Assembly: GCA_020049805.1 (NCBI GenBank)
Contig: JAGVLN010000009.1
Span: forward strand, 1 to 52,804
Length of the DNA: 52,804 bases
DNA from: Rickettsiales bacterium
GTDB lineage: Bacteria; Pseudomonadota; Alphaproteobacteria; Rickettsiales; JABSSG01
Reading direction: 5' to 3'
A model generated the notes under the pieces. It did not search any database. It saw only the letters and a list, made by a program, of their open reading frames with translations, and was not told the DNA's origin. A program made the translations under genes and the position numbers. This document shows positions 1-7,194 of this stretch, piece by piece; the first letter of the stretch is position 1; each line of letters opens with the position of its first letter.

Positions 1-2
1 AT

Positions 3-296
3 ATGAGTATAGAAGAAACTAGTCTCTACCAAGCAATTTTATTATTGAAAACTCAAGATGAATGTCAGCGGTTTTTCACAGATTTATGTACCCCACAAGA
101 ATTAGCAGCAATGCAAGAACGTTGGCGAGTTTGTCAGTTGCTTGAAACAAGTGACTTATCTTATCGAGATATTCATCAAAAGACTGGTACTAGCTTGACT
201 ACAATCGGGAGAGTAGCAAGATTTTTACGTGAAGAGTCTTATAAAGGTTATAAGCTTGTTTTAGATCGAATAAATATGAGAAATGCAGATGCTTAG
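3..296 (+). CDS. YerC/YecD-family TrpR-related DNA-binding protein
   Basis: A 97-residue protein of the YerC/YecD family, relatives of the tryptophan repressor TrpR. Members have a TrpR-like helix-turn-helix, seen here at about residues 34-75: the run LAAMQERWRVCQLL followed by the second helix pair around YRDIHQKTGTSLTTIGRV, which ends in the recognition helix. The ATG lies at the very edge of the window, so its ribosome binding site cannot be checked and a longer form cannot be excluded. Its 3' end overlaps the next gene, a TrpX-type binding protein, by 14 bp, so the two are probably cotranscribed and coupled. I infer a regulator of amino-acid (perhaps tryptophan) uptake; the family is certain, the ligand is not. 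Confidence 0.85.
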   Translation: MSIEETSLYQAILLLKTQDECQRFFTDLCTPQELAAMQERWRVCQLLETSDLSYRDIHQKTGTSLTTIGRVARFLREESYKGYKLVLDRINMRNADA

Positions 297-1269
297 AAAA
301 ATAATAAGATTAACAATATTAAGTTTAATTTTATGTGCAATTCAGGTAATGGCAGATGAAGATAAAAAATTTAGTGTTTTTATTAGCCAAATTGTAGAGC
401 ATCCAGCATTAAATCGGACAAGAGATGGTATTATCGATGCTTTAAAAGCAGAAGGGTATGAGAATGGCCAAAATCTTATCCTCAAAGTTGAATCTGCACA
501 AGCAAATCCTGCTTTGGCTCAACAAATTGCTAGCCAGTATATTAGTATGAACCCAGATATCGTAGTTGGTATTGGTACTGTTTCAGCGCAGTCATTTAGT
601 AAGTCAGCGTTAACTGGCAAAGTTAAATTGATATTTAGTTCAGTTACTGACCCTATTTCAGCTGGTTTAGTTGATAATCTAACTAAGCCAGGGCGTAATA
701 CTTCTGGAGTATCAAATTTTGTAGCTTTAGAACCGCAATTGTCATTATTTAAACAAATATTACCGAAATTGAAGAAATTGGGAATTCTATATAATCCAGG
801 TGAGCCAAACTCAATTGATATTGTAGAAAAATTGATTAAAATTGCTCCTGATTTTGATATTATTTTAGTACCGCAAATAGCAAATAAAACTTCAGATGTT
901 ACCCAAGCAACTATTAAGCTAGCTGAACAGGTAGATGCAATTTTTATTAGTAATGATAGCACTGCTTTGGCTGCGCTTGCGGCTGTTATTAAGGTGGCTG
1001 ATAAGAGAAAAATTCCAGTATTTGTTAGTGATACAGATGCTGTGGAAATAGGGGCTTTAGCAGCACTTGGCCCAAATCAATATGATGTTGGTTTGCAAAC
1101 TGGGTATATGATAGCGCGTGTTTTACAAGGTAAAGATATTAATTTGCAGCCTGTAGAATTTCCCAGTAAGTCTGATCTGTATATCAATTTGAGCACTGCT
1201 CAGAAAATAGATTTGGTAGTGCCAGAAGATATTTTGAAAAAAGCGGTGAAGGTTATAGGAATGCAATGA
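283..1269 (+). CDS. ABC transporter substrate-binding protein (TrpX-like, ABC_sub_bind family)
   Basis: A 328-residue periplasmic binding protein of the ABC_sub_bind family, which includes the TrpX components of predicted tryptophan/tyrosine ABC importers. Residues 1-24 form a signal peptide: basic start, hydrophobic core, and a VMA-DE cleavage site. No lipobox is present, because the only cysteine there lacks a small residue before it. The mature part shows the two-lobed fold's motifs, such as VVGIGTVSAQSF, IFSSVTDPISAGLV and FISNDSTALAAL. Translation may start at 283 or at the ATG two codons later; both overlap the upstream regulator gene. No permease or ATPase gene follows, so the rest of the transporter must be elsewhere or upstream of the window. 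Substrate assignment is by analogy only. Confidence 0.85.
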   Translation: MQMLRKIIRLTILSLILCAIQVMADEDKKFSVFISQIVEHPALNRTRDGIIDALKAEGYENGQNLILKVESAQANPALAQQIASQYISMNPDIVVGIGTVSAQSFSKSALTGKVKLIFSSVTDPISAGLVDNLTKPGRNTSGVSNFVALEPQLSLFKQILPKLKKLGILYNPGEPNSIDIVEKLIKIAPDFDIILVPQIANKTSDVTQATIKLAEQVDAIFISNDSTALAALAAVIKVADKRKIPVFVSDTDAVEIGALAALGPNQYDVGLQTGYMIARVLQGKDINLQPVEFPSKSDLYINLSTAQKIDLVVPEDILKKAVKVIGMQ

Positions 1270-1274
1270 GTACT

Positions 1275-1310
1275 ATTGCTTCGCTGCTTAACGACTCCTC
1301 GCAATGACGA
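1275..1310. repeat. Short palindromic REP-like element, copy 1
   Basis: A roughly 36-bp element with ATTGC at one end and GCAATGACGA at the other, so its ends are inverted. The same family recurs at 1990, 13585 and 16188. It sits just after the binding-protein stop codon and before the antitoxin operator. Elements of this kind are mobile-like intergenic palindromes; transcribed, it could fold into a hairpin. Confidence 0.75.
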
Positions 1311-1343
1311 GCGTTATTTTTATTGCATAAACCAATAAAGTGT

Positions 1344-1367
1344 TGTACAATTTGTACATAAAGTACA
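1344..1367. promoter_or_regulatory. TGTACA operator boxes upstream of the Phd/YefM antitoxin
   Basis: Two TGTACA hexamers (1344-1349 and 1353-1358) form the dyad TGTACAATTTGTACA, an inverted repeat around one central base. A third half-site, AGTACA, follows at 1362-1367. TGTACA is the known core of YefM-type operators in the YefM-YoeB system. The boxes lie 22-45 bp before the antitoxin ATG, where the promoter should be, so autoregulation by the antitoxin is likely. Confidence 0.65.
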
Positions 1368-1388
1368 ATTCTTATAGAAGTTTATATT

Positions 1389-1649
1389 ATGAAAAGTATG
1401 ACTACTGCAGAAGCTAGAGAAAATTTTGCTGAAGTAATTAATCGTAGTTCCTACGGCAAAGAAAGAGTGGTGCTTACCAGGCGTGGTAAAGATATTGCTG
1501 CTATTATTTCAATCGAAGATTTGGCTCTACTAGAATTAGCTGAAGATCGTGTAGATCTTGAGGACGCAAAGAAAGCTCTTATTGAAGCTAAAAATAAAGG
1601 TACTACCTCCTTGAGCGAATTTAGAGAAGAGTTAGAGTTGGATGACTAA
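1389..1649 (+). CDS. Type II antitoxin, Phd/YefM family
   Basis: An 86-residue antitoxin of the Phd/YefM family. The N-terminal DNA-binding and dimerization domain shows the typical pattern: TTAEARENFAEVINRS, then RVVLTRRGKDIAAIIS, then an EDLALLE helix. The acidic, flexible C-terminal part (residues 55-86) is the usual toxin-wrapping segment. The gene overlaps the downstream RelE-like reading frame by 8 bp, the normal arrangement for these modules. TGTACA boxes lie directly upstream. Because the toxin frame is interrupted, this antitoxin may be a remnant, or it may still counter a homologous toxin elsewhere in the genome. Family assignment is firm. Confidence 0.9.
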   Translation: MKSMTTAEARENFAEVINRSSYGKERVVLTRRGKDIAAIISIEDLALLELAEDRVDLEDAKKALIEAKNKGTTSLSEFREELELDD

Positions 1650-1914
1650 GAGGTATCATCTTGAGGTGGCTCCAGCAGCAATAAGACAAATTAAAAAACT
1701 TCCAAACAATATTCAAAAAACTATCTTAAGCCAACTTAATAAACTGCAATCTGAGCCAAGGCCATAAGGTGTAAAAAAATTAGCTAATTCAGATAATTTT
1801 TATCGGGTTAGAGTTGGAGATTATCGCATTATTTATAGTATAGATGACGAAGTACTAATTATATTGATACTAAAAGTAGGAAATAGGAGAGAAGTGTATA
1901 GGAATTTATCTTAG
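1642..1914 (+). pseudogene. RelE/ParE-family toxin interrupted by an in-frame TAA
   Basis: Starting at the ATG that overlaps the antitoxin stop, the frame encodes a RelE-type toxin of 90 codons broken by a TAA at 1765-1767. Before the stop it reads MTKRYHLEVAPAAIRQIKKL and continues to a typical SEPRP segment. After the stop the same frame continues GVKKLANSDNFYRVRVGDYRI and ends at 1914 with the usual RREVYRNL tail. Intact relatives have an amino acid, often tyrosine, where the TAA stands, so one base change explains the break. No frameshift is present. The truncated 41-residue product would lack the catalytic C-terminal sheet. It is inactive unless the stop is read through. Confidence 0.85.
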
Positions 1915-1989
1915 ATTTAGAAAATATTTTAATTTACCTACTTATATAATTATTTATCAGTATGCTATCATAAAATTACCTAAAGATGG

Positions 1990-2027
1990 ATTGCTTCGTC
2001 GCGTAAGAAGGCTCCTCGCAATGACGG
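1990..2027. repeat. Short palindromic REP-like element, copy 2
   Basis: A 38-bp copy with ATTGCTTCGTCGCGT at the left end and GCTCCTCGCAATGACGG at the right. It lies between the convergent toxin pseudogene and the aspartyl protease gene. Its position suggests it could also act as a hairpin between converging transcripts. Confidence 0.75.
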
Positions 2028-2072
2028 AAGGGTGGCAAGAGTACTACCCATCGTAATATTGGAGGATGAGTA

Positions 2073-2960
2073 TTAACTCACTTCTTTAAAAGATAATTGT
2101 TTGTTTTTGAAGTTAATAAATACCATATATTTTTCTAGGAAATCGCTACCTAGAATAATATCTGCTTGCATATTTGCTAATGGATAGCTGTCTAATGGTA
2201 GCTTTTCAATCATATGGTGATTAATTGTAAAATTGTACCTACATTTTTGCTTATGACTAACTCTCTTGCAGTCAGATAATAACTGGTTAGTAGCAGCAGA
2301 GTTTTTATTGATAACGGAAGCTGTGCTGCCGGTATCAAGCAATGCCTTTAAAAAGATATCATCGAAAGTAACGGGCAAAATAATGCCACTATTATTTAGT
2401 TCAAATTTAGCTGTATGCCAACTAGTAATATCATACCCTATAGGTTCATAATCTGGCGCTATAATTACAAGTCGTTTATTGCTATAATCAATTAATAAAT
2501 TATAACCATGGAAAAAATTTAAGCCTATGACTCCATCAGTGGCATATAGTTTATCATTTAAAGGACTTTCTTGAGTAGCAAGATTAGTTGCCCAAGTTCT
2601 AAAATCATAGGCTAAAATATTTTTAAAAACTCTATCTTCAATATTTATGCTTGGGACTATAAATTCTGACAAATTAAAAGCATGATTATTAGAATTCCTA
2701 AGATGTTTAGTTCTACCAGTTGTACTACAATTGGCATGATATAATAAATGGCTATCCAAAAATAAGCATGATCTTTCCCCTGTATCTAAGAGAAGTTGCA
2801 CATCACGTCCATTAACTTTCGCTTTTATAACAGGTAAATTATTGATGAATTCTAGGGGAACAATTGTAATACCGGTAGAAGGAGATTCAGCTGCGGAGCT
2901 ATTAGATGATATAATGATATAAAAAGTGAATATTAACTTTATAAATGTTTTTAATTTCAT
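2073..2960 (-). CDS. Exported retropepsin-like aspartyl protease with two DTG motifs
   Basis: A 295-residue protein with an N-terminal signal peptide (residues 1-24; hydrophobic stretch FIKLIFTFYIIISS, then a SAA site). Two aspartyl-protease half-domains follow. The first active-site triad is LLLDTG at residues 56-61 and the second is ALLDTG at 206-211, followed by STASVIN. The C-terminal ADIILGSDFLEKYMVFINF is the usual closing segment of a retropepsin-like half. Carrying both catalytic aspartates in one chain means it can act as a monomer, like pepsin, whereas retroviral enzymes dimerize. It is predicted to act in the periplasm or outside the cell. The natural substrate is unknown. The gene stands alone, with over 100 bp on each side. 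Confidence 0.8.
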   Translation of the reverse strand: MKLKTFIKLIFTFYIIISSNSSAAESPSTGITIVPLEFINNLPVIKAKVNGRDVQLLLDTGERSCLFLDSHLLYHANCSTTGRTKHLRNSNNHAFNLSEFIVPSINIEDRVFKNILAYDFRTWATNLATQESPLNDKLYATDGVIGLNFFHGYNLLIDYSNKRLVIIAPDYEPIGYDITSWHTAKFELNNSGIILPVTFDDIFLKALLDTGSTASVINKNSAATNQLLSDCKRVSHKQKCRYNFTINHHMIEKLPLDSYPLANMQADIILGSDFLEKYMVFINFKNKQLSFKEVS

Positions 2961-3081
2961 AAATAATAGCCCTAATTTTTTTATATATTGTATATACTGA
3001 ACTTATATAATGCATGCAATTTATTAAAGCAAATTTATGTAAATATCGCTAATATTTATTACTTAATTGAGATAAAATAAT

Positions 3082-3957
3082 CTAGAAATATCCTAAATAA
3101 TTACCAACTATTGTGCCAATCGAAATTATAACTTCGATAGTAATTAAAACAATAATAATCCATTCCAGTCTACTTGAATGTTTGTGTTGGAGCTCCATTG
3201 ATAGAACATAAAATAATTCGTGAACTATGTTTGACCGGCGATTAACAATTTCTATCCTAGTGGTAATATCCATAAAGTCAGCTGATAATTTATAAATTGG
3301 TAAATATTTAGGGCGTTTCCAAAAAAATTCAGGTGTATCTAAGATATCCGCATGCATATTTATAGTATTGCGTTCAGCAAAAAGCATGCCGATTTTTTTA
3401 GTTAATTTATTATGTGAAATAGAAATTTTACCGCTTTGAATTAGTTCATCTATTAAATATTGGCTGCGCTGAAGTGTATCTATTCCTGATTCTTCTACTA
3501 CTAATAATTTTGCTGATTGGGATAAGGCATAAGAAAAAGATAATTTTACTAAAATTTCATTGGATTTAGTTAATACAACAAGATCTTCTTCTTCATGAAT
3601 TTTAAGATTATCTACTACCCCATATTTATAATTTAGGATGTCCTGATAATCACGGCTAAGAGGTTTAATTTGAAATTGGCTAAGGTATCTAAGTTCTTTG
3701 TATGCTGCTTCAGTGGTAAATCCCCACATGATTATGCAGCCATAGGGAAAGTAGAAAATGTCCCCACCATGCTTATCTTCAATAATTTGTTTCTGAATAT
3801 GAATTACATCATCATAAACATTAGGTTGATAACCGTCTTCCCTTAAAGCTTCAAGTAGTTTATCCATATCGTAAGCGTAAGCAGTACAATAAGAAGAAAG
3901 TCTAAGGAATTTTGGATTATGTTGAAGCTTATCTTTGTGTCTAATAGGTAATTTCAT
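3082..3957 (-). CDS. RMD1/DUF155 family membrane-anchored protein
   Basis: A 291-residue member of the RMD1 (DUF155) family, which includes yeast Rmd1 and mitochondrial RMND1 relatives and is common in alphaproteobacteria, including Rickettsia. Family signs are the N-terminal block LSSYCTAYAYDMDKLLEALR, the GGDIFYFPYGCIIMWGF segment near residue 70, and the conserved RNTINMHADILDTPEFFW block around residue 195. One transmembrane helix closes the protein (about 264-288, WIIIVLITIEVIISIGTIVG), so it is tail-anchored with its body in the cytoplasm. The molecular function in bacteria is not established. It is 8 bp downstream of sspB on the same strand and probably cotranscribed. Confidence 0.85.
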   Translation of the reverse strand: MKLPIRHKDKLQHNPKFLRLSSYCTAYAYDMDKLLEALREDGYQPNVYDDVIHIQKQIIEDKHGGDIFYFPYGCIIMWGFTTEAAYKELRYLSQFQIKPLSRDYQDILNYKYGVVDNLKIHEEEDLVVLTKSNEILVKLSFSYALSQSAKLLVVEESGIDTLQRSQYLIDELIQSGKISISHNKLTKKIGMLFAERNTINMHADILDTPEFFWKRPKYLPIYKLSADFMDITTRIEIVNRRSNIVHELFYVLSMELQHKHSSRLEWIIIVLITIEVIISIGTIVGNYLGYF

Positions 3958-3965
3958 AAATTTGT

Positions 3966-4460
3966 CTAATTTGATTGGTTTCTTTTTTTACGGAACTGAT
4001 CCAAAGTGATTACATTATTGCTTTGTTCAGGTTTAGAAAGTTTTTCTTTTTTGGATTTCTCCGGTGTAATTTTAGCAGTTTTTTTCGCTGGTTTATCTTG
4101 AATCACTTCATGTCTAAAATGCAAACCAAAATTTACGCTTGGGTCAACGAATGAAATTAAAGCTTGATAAGGAATTTCGAGTAGTTCTTTTATACCACCA
4201 AAAGTTAAAATAACAGAAAATTTATCTTCATTAACTGTTAAATTTTCAAATTGATGCTGAAGGATAATGGTCATTTCTTCGGGATATTTTTCTAGCAATC
4301 TGGAAGATATAGTTACGCCTTTATGCTTAGTAAAAAAAGAGATTAGAAAATGATGTTCACCTGGAATTTGATCATTGTGAATAGATTCTAAAGTTCTCTT
4401 CACAACGCTATGCATTGCTTCGTCAATTAATGCATTATAATCAATAGTTTCATTTATCAT
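3966..4460 (-). CDS. sspB: ClpXP adaptor SspB, alphaproteobacterial type
   Basis: A 164-residue SspB-family adaptor. It binds the ssrA tag on proteins released from stalled ribosomes and hands them to the ClpXP protease. The tag-binding domain covers about residues 8-125, with motifs such as IPGEHHFLISFFTKHKGVTI and IPYQALISFVDPSVNFGLHF. A charged linker then leads to the C-terminal ITLDQFRKK element, which resembles the ClpX-docking tail of SspB proteins. The gene lies about 24 bp downstream of the ssrA coding piece on the same strand, so the tag gene and the tag adaptor are neighbours and perhaps share a transcript. The tag encoded next door begins ANDNFA, as in the Caulobacter tag that alphaproteobacterial SspB recognises. 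Confidence 0.92.
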   Translation of the reverse strand: MINETIDYNALIDEAMHSVVKRTLESIHNDQIPGEHHFLISFFTKHKGVTISSRLLEKYPEEMTIILQHQFENLTVNEDKFSVILTFGGIKELLEIPYQALISFVDPSVNFGLHFRHEVIQDKPAKKTAKITPEKSKKEKLSKPEQSNNVITLDQFRKKRNQSN

Positions 4461-4483
4461 GATAGTAATATATATAAAATGAC

Positions 4484-4745
4484 GGGTTTCTGTTGCCCGG
4501 TACCCGCCAAACCGCGAAAAATTATGCAGCTACAAGAGCTGGATTATTTTTCATAGCAAAATTATCGTTTGCATTTATTGTTTTGATCGTTTGCTAAAAA
4601 TAGCCAGCCGTATCATACTGAGCAAAAATTGTATTTTTATTACGCGTGTCGATCCTATTTCGCCCCCATAAAAATATTTTTAATTTTAATGGTGGAGGCG
4701 CCGGGTACCGCCCCCGGGTCCACTTCGCCTATTCTACACAACGTT
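4484..4745 (-). ncRNA. ssrA: Circularly permuted (two-piece) tmRNA
   Basis: The reverse strand reads first the acceptor piece (5' end near 4745, boundary approximate), whose T-arm stem CCGGG/CCCGG is followed by CGCCTCC and ACCA ending at 4690. After an AT-rich spacer (4668-4689), the coding piece begins at 4667 with GGGGGCGAAATAGGATCGAC. GGGGGCG pairs with CGCCTCC to form a 7-bp acceptor stem, one pair being G-T, and GGATCGAC is the conserved tmRNA 5' motif. The tag frame runs from 4572 to 4525 and encodes ANDNFAMKNNPALVAA, with TAA at 4522-4524. The piece closes with CGGGCAACAGAAACCCG, a conserved alphaproteobacterial 3' hairpin. Permutation is the known alphaproteobacterial arrangement; processing removes the spacer. 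This RNA fills the 417-bp gap between sspB and thyX. Confidence 0.93.
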
Positions 4746-4877
4746 TATTGCTATAGTCTATTAAAGACAATTAAATTATATACTATATTATAAATTATGT
4801 ACAAAGAAAAAATTCTTCACAGTAGATAATAAATAACTATACTATTTATGATTAAGTTTTCAGTTTAAGGAGTTTAT

Positions 4878-5810
4878 ATGGCAATAGATGATCAACAATT
4901 ATTAGAAATTAATGAAAATAGGCAGCAAAAATCTGCAACTGTTAGGGCAACAGTTGAGGCAATGGAAGAGATTTTATATAAGCCAATTAAAGTTCTTGAT
5001 CATGGTTTTATTCGAGTTGTTGATTATATGGGTGATGATACAGCCATAGTACAATCAGCAAGGGTTTCGTATGGTGCTGGCACTAAAAAAATTAACCAAG
5101 ATCGTGGCTTAATTCAATATTTAATGCGCCATAAACATACTACTCCTTTTGAAATGTGTGAAATTAAGTTTCATATAAAATTACCAATGTTTATTGCACG
5201 CCAATGGATTAGACATAGGACAGCCAATGTAAATGAATATTCAGCACGATATTCTATTTTGGGTAAAGATTTTTATTTACCAGAACGCGACCAGTTAGCA
5301 GTGCAGTCAACTACCAATCGTCAAGGTCGAGATGCAGTATTAAATGACAAAGAAGCAGATCATGTTTTAAACATACTTAAGAGCGATTCAGAACAATGTT
5401 ATAAGCATTACGAAGAGATGCTGAATGAAGATGTATCAGGTAATACTTTAGATGAGTCTAAATCCAAATTAGCACGAGAACTTGCTAGGATGAATTTAAC
5501 ACTTAATTACTATACTGAATGGTATTGGAAAGTTGATCTTCATAATTTACTACATTTTTTACATTTACGTGCAGATGCGCATGCTCAATATGAAATTAGG
5601 GTATATGCGCAAGCTATGCTTGATATAGTAAAAAAATGGGTACCATTAACTTATGAAGCTTTTGAAGAATATTGCGTTAAAGGAGTTAATATTTCTAATA
5701 ATGCAATAAAAGTGATTAAACAAATGCTCGAAGGTAAGCAACCAATTCAGGAAGAAAGCGGGATGAGTAAACGTGAGTGGGCAGAACTTATGGAAATCTT
5801 AAATAAGTAA
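4878..5810 (+). CDS. thyX: Flavin-dependent thymidylate synthase ThyX
   Basis: A 310-residue flavin-dependent thymidylate synthase. It makes dTMP from dUMP using methylenetetrahydrofolate, FAD and NADPH. The signature ThyX motif is seen at residues 112-124, [13 protein letters not shown], followed by Y; it binds FAD and dUMP. Other family blocks are [10 protein letters not shown] (about 61-70), [16 protein letters not shown] (about 78-93) and [14 protein letters not shown] in the last third. A good ribosome binding site, AAGGAG, lies 8 bp before the ATG. Rickettsiales typically use ThyX rather than ThyA. The next gene starts 7 bp downstream and is probably cotranscribed. Confidence 0.95.
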   Translation: MAIDDQQLLEINENRQQKSATVRATVEAMEEILYKPIKVLDHGFIRVVDYMGDDTAIVQSARVSYGAGTKKINQDRGLIQYLMRHKHTTPFEMCEIKFHIKLPMFIARQWIRHRTANVNEYSARYSILGKDFYLPERDQLAVQSTTNRQGRDAVLNDKEADHVLNILKSDSEQCYKHYEEMLNEDVSGNTLDESKSKLARELARMNLTLNYYTEWYWKVDLHNLLHFLHLRADAHAQYEIRVYAQAMLDIVKKWVPLTYEAFEEYCVKGVNISNNAIKVIKQMLEGKQPIQEESGMSKREWAELMEILNK

Positions 5811-5817
5811 ATAAATT

Positions 5818-6603
5818 ATGACAGAATTTGTATTGCCTGACTTAATGAGTTTAACAACTCTATTTGTAGTCAGCATGTGTTTTTTTGCGGGTTTTATCGA
5901 TAGTATAGCAGGAGGTGGAGGATTATTGATTTTACCTGCATTATTGGTAACTGGTTTTCCGGCTCAGGCTGCTTTAGGTACAGCAAAATTTACTGGCACA
6001 TTTGGTACTGCCGTTGCAGTGTTTAATTTCATCAAAGCTAGGATGATTATTTGGAAAGTAATTGTCCATGGCATATTTTTCTCTTTAATAGGCGCATATT
6101 TTGGTTCAAATAGTATATTATCAATCAAAGAGGAAGAAGTAGCAAAGATAGTAATATTATTACTGCCTATAGCTATAGTTGCTGTTTTTATCCCTAAAGG
6201 CAAAATTCATAAGATATCTCATGAATGGTCTAAACTTACACTATATTTATGGATACCAATTGTGTGTTTTGCAATCGGTTTTTATGATGGGTTTTTTGGT
6301 CCGGGGACCGGAAGTTTTTTAATTTTGGCTCTTCACTTATTTTTTGGCCTGTCTCTATCTTCAGCTAGCGCAACTGCTAAGATATTTAATTTGTCATCAA
6401 ATATTGGAGCGGTTATAACTTTTATGGTTGCAGGTAAGTTATTTATAAAGATTGCTATACCAATGGCTATTGCCTGTATGCTGGGTAATTATGTTGGGAG
6501 TAAGCTTACTATGAAAAAAGGTGATGGTTTAGTTCGTTATACTCTGATTTTTTCAGTCGCTATATTAATGATCACCTTAATATATAAGTTTGCTTTTTAT
6601 TGA
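5818..6603 (+). CDS. TSUP-family permease (TauE/SafE, YfcA-like)
   Basis: A 261-residue integral membrane protein of the TSUP (TauE/SafE) family, whose members move sulfite, sulfonates or other small organic anions. The first repeat shows the family motif AGFIDSIAGGGGLLILPALL at about residues 24-43. The second repeat shows GFYDGFFGPGTGSFLILAL near residue 155. About seven to eight hydrophobic segments can be drawn. The substrate cannot be read from sequence. It follows thyX by 7 bp on the same strand. A second TSUP gene occurs in this window at 43.9 kb; the two differ clearly and are not recent duplicates. Confidence 0.85.
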   Translation: MTEFVLPDLMSLTTLFVVSMCFFAGFIDSIAGGGGLLILPALLVTGFPAQAALGTAKFTGTFGTAVAVFNFIKARMIIWKVIVHGIFFSLIGAYFGSNSILSIKEEEVAKIVILLLPIAIVAVFIPKGKIHKISHEWSKLTLYLWIPIVCFAIGFYDGFFGPGTGSFLILALHLFFGLSLSSASATAKIFNLSSNIGAVITFMVAGKLFIKIAIPMAIACMLGNYVGSKLTMKKGDGLVRYTLIFSVAILMITLIYKFAFY

Positions 6604-6652
6604 TCCTGCCTGGTTGTGTTACCTCACTCATTGAAATTTATACTAAAAATTA

Positions 6653-6681
6653 TTGAATTAATCCGATAAAAATGTTACAAT
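6653..6681 (+). promoter_or_regulatory. Predicted sigma-70 promoter for the small membrane protein at 6738
   Basis: The -35 box TTGAAT (6653-6658) and the -10 box TACAAT (6676-6681) are separated by exactly 17 bp. The expected start near 6688 gives a 50-base leader. That leader includes the small inverted repeat AACTTA/TAAGTT (6691-6696 and 6704-6709). Confidence 0.5.
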
Positions 6682-6737
6682 ATAGTTAAGAACTTAATAA
6701 TAATAAGTTAATTTTTTAACAAAAGGAGGTGGTGAAA

Positions 6738-7148
6738 ATGGGTGAAAACAATTTATCTTCAACATGTAGTTGTAAAGGATATGCAAGTTATTTGTCTGAG
6801 GCAGGTAAAGCTTTAGGTATAGCCGTTTCTTTCCCTTGGATAGTTTATTGTGGCTCTAAAGTTTCTTCAACGCTACCATCTCAAAAGTTTACAGTGTGTG
6901 CTGGTCCTACTGTTGTTCTTGGTATAGCCGGAGAAGTTGTAGGTTTGTTTGCTGGGCTTGTGGTTGATGTGCTTATCGTAACCGAATATTTAATAATGCA
7001 CGGTTTATCAGAGCAAGATAGAAGTTTAATATCCAAAGCTGAATCAGGTGGATTAGAGATTAGTATAACTAATGCAACGGAATATGCTGTAGAGAGTGAT
7101 CTACCAGGGCAAAATAGTAGTGTAACATACGCAGCTGAATTAGCTTAG
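6738..7148 (+). CDS. Small hypothetical membrane protein
   Basis: I do not recognise this 136-residue protein. The ATG at 6738 is chosen because a near-perfect ribosome binding site, AGGAGGT (6724-6730), ends 7 bp before it; an upstream in-frame GTG would lie inside that site. The N-terminus is cysteine-rich (TCSCKGY). Two hydrophobic, glycine-rich segments follow: about residues 23-40 and about 54-87, the latter long enough for a helical hairpin (GPTVVLGIAGEVVGLFAGLV). The C-terminal 45 residues are polar and acidic. It is monocistronic with its own promoter and a very strong translation start, so it is probably abundant. It could be a membrane-inserting secreted protein or a structural membrane protein; neither is shown. 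Confidence 0.6.
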   Translation: MGENNLSSTCSCKGYASYLSEAGKALGIAVSFPWIVYCGSKVSSTLPSQKFTVCAGPTVVLGIAGEVVGLFAGLVVDVLIVTEYLIMHGLSEQDRSLISKAESGGLEISITNATEYAVESDLPGQNSSVTYAAELA

Positions 7149-7154
7149 GATAAG

Positions 7155-7174
7155 AGCGTTTCTTGTAATGACGA
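7155..7174. repeat. Partial REP-like element
   Basis: The stretch GAGCGTTTCTTGTAATGACG matches the right half of the REP-like family with two or three changes. The left half is missing. It follows directly after the stop codon of the preceding gene. Confidence 0.45.
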
Positions 7175-7194
7175 GGGCTATATAAGGATTATAC

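Noticed and set aside
519-962. Minus-strand ORF of 147 codons opposite the binding-protein gene.
   Set aside because: It lies wholly opposite a well-supported family member and shows no domain or ribosome binding site.
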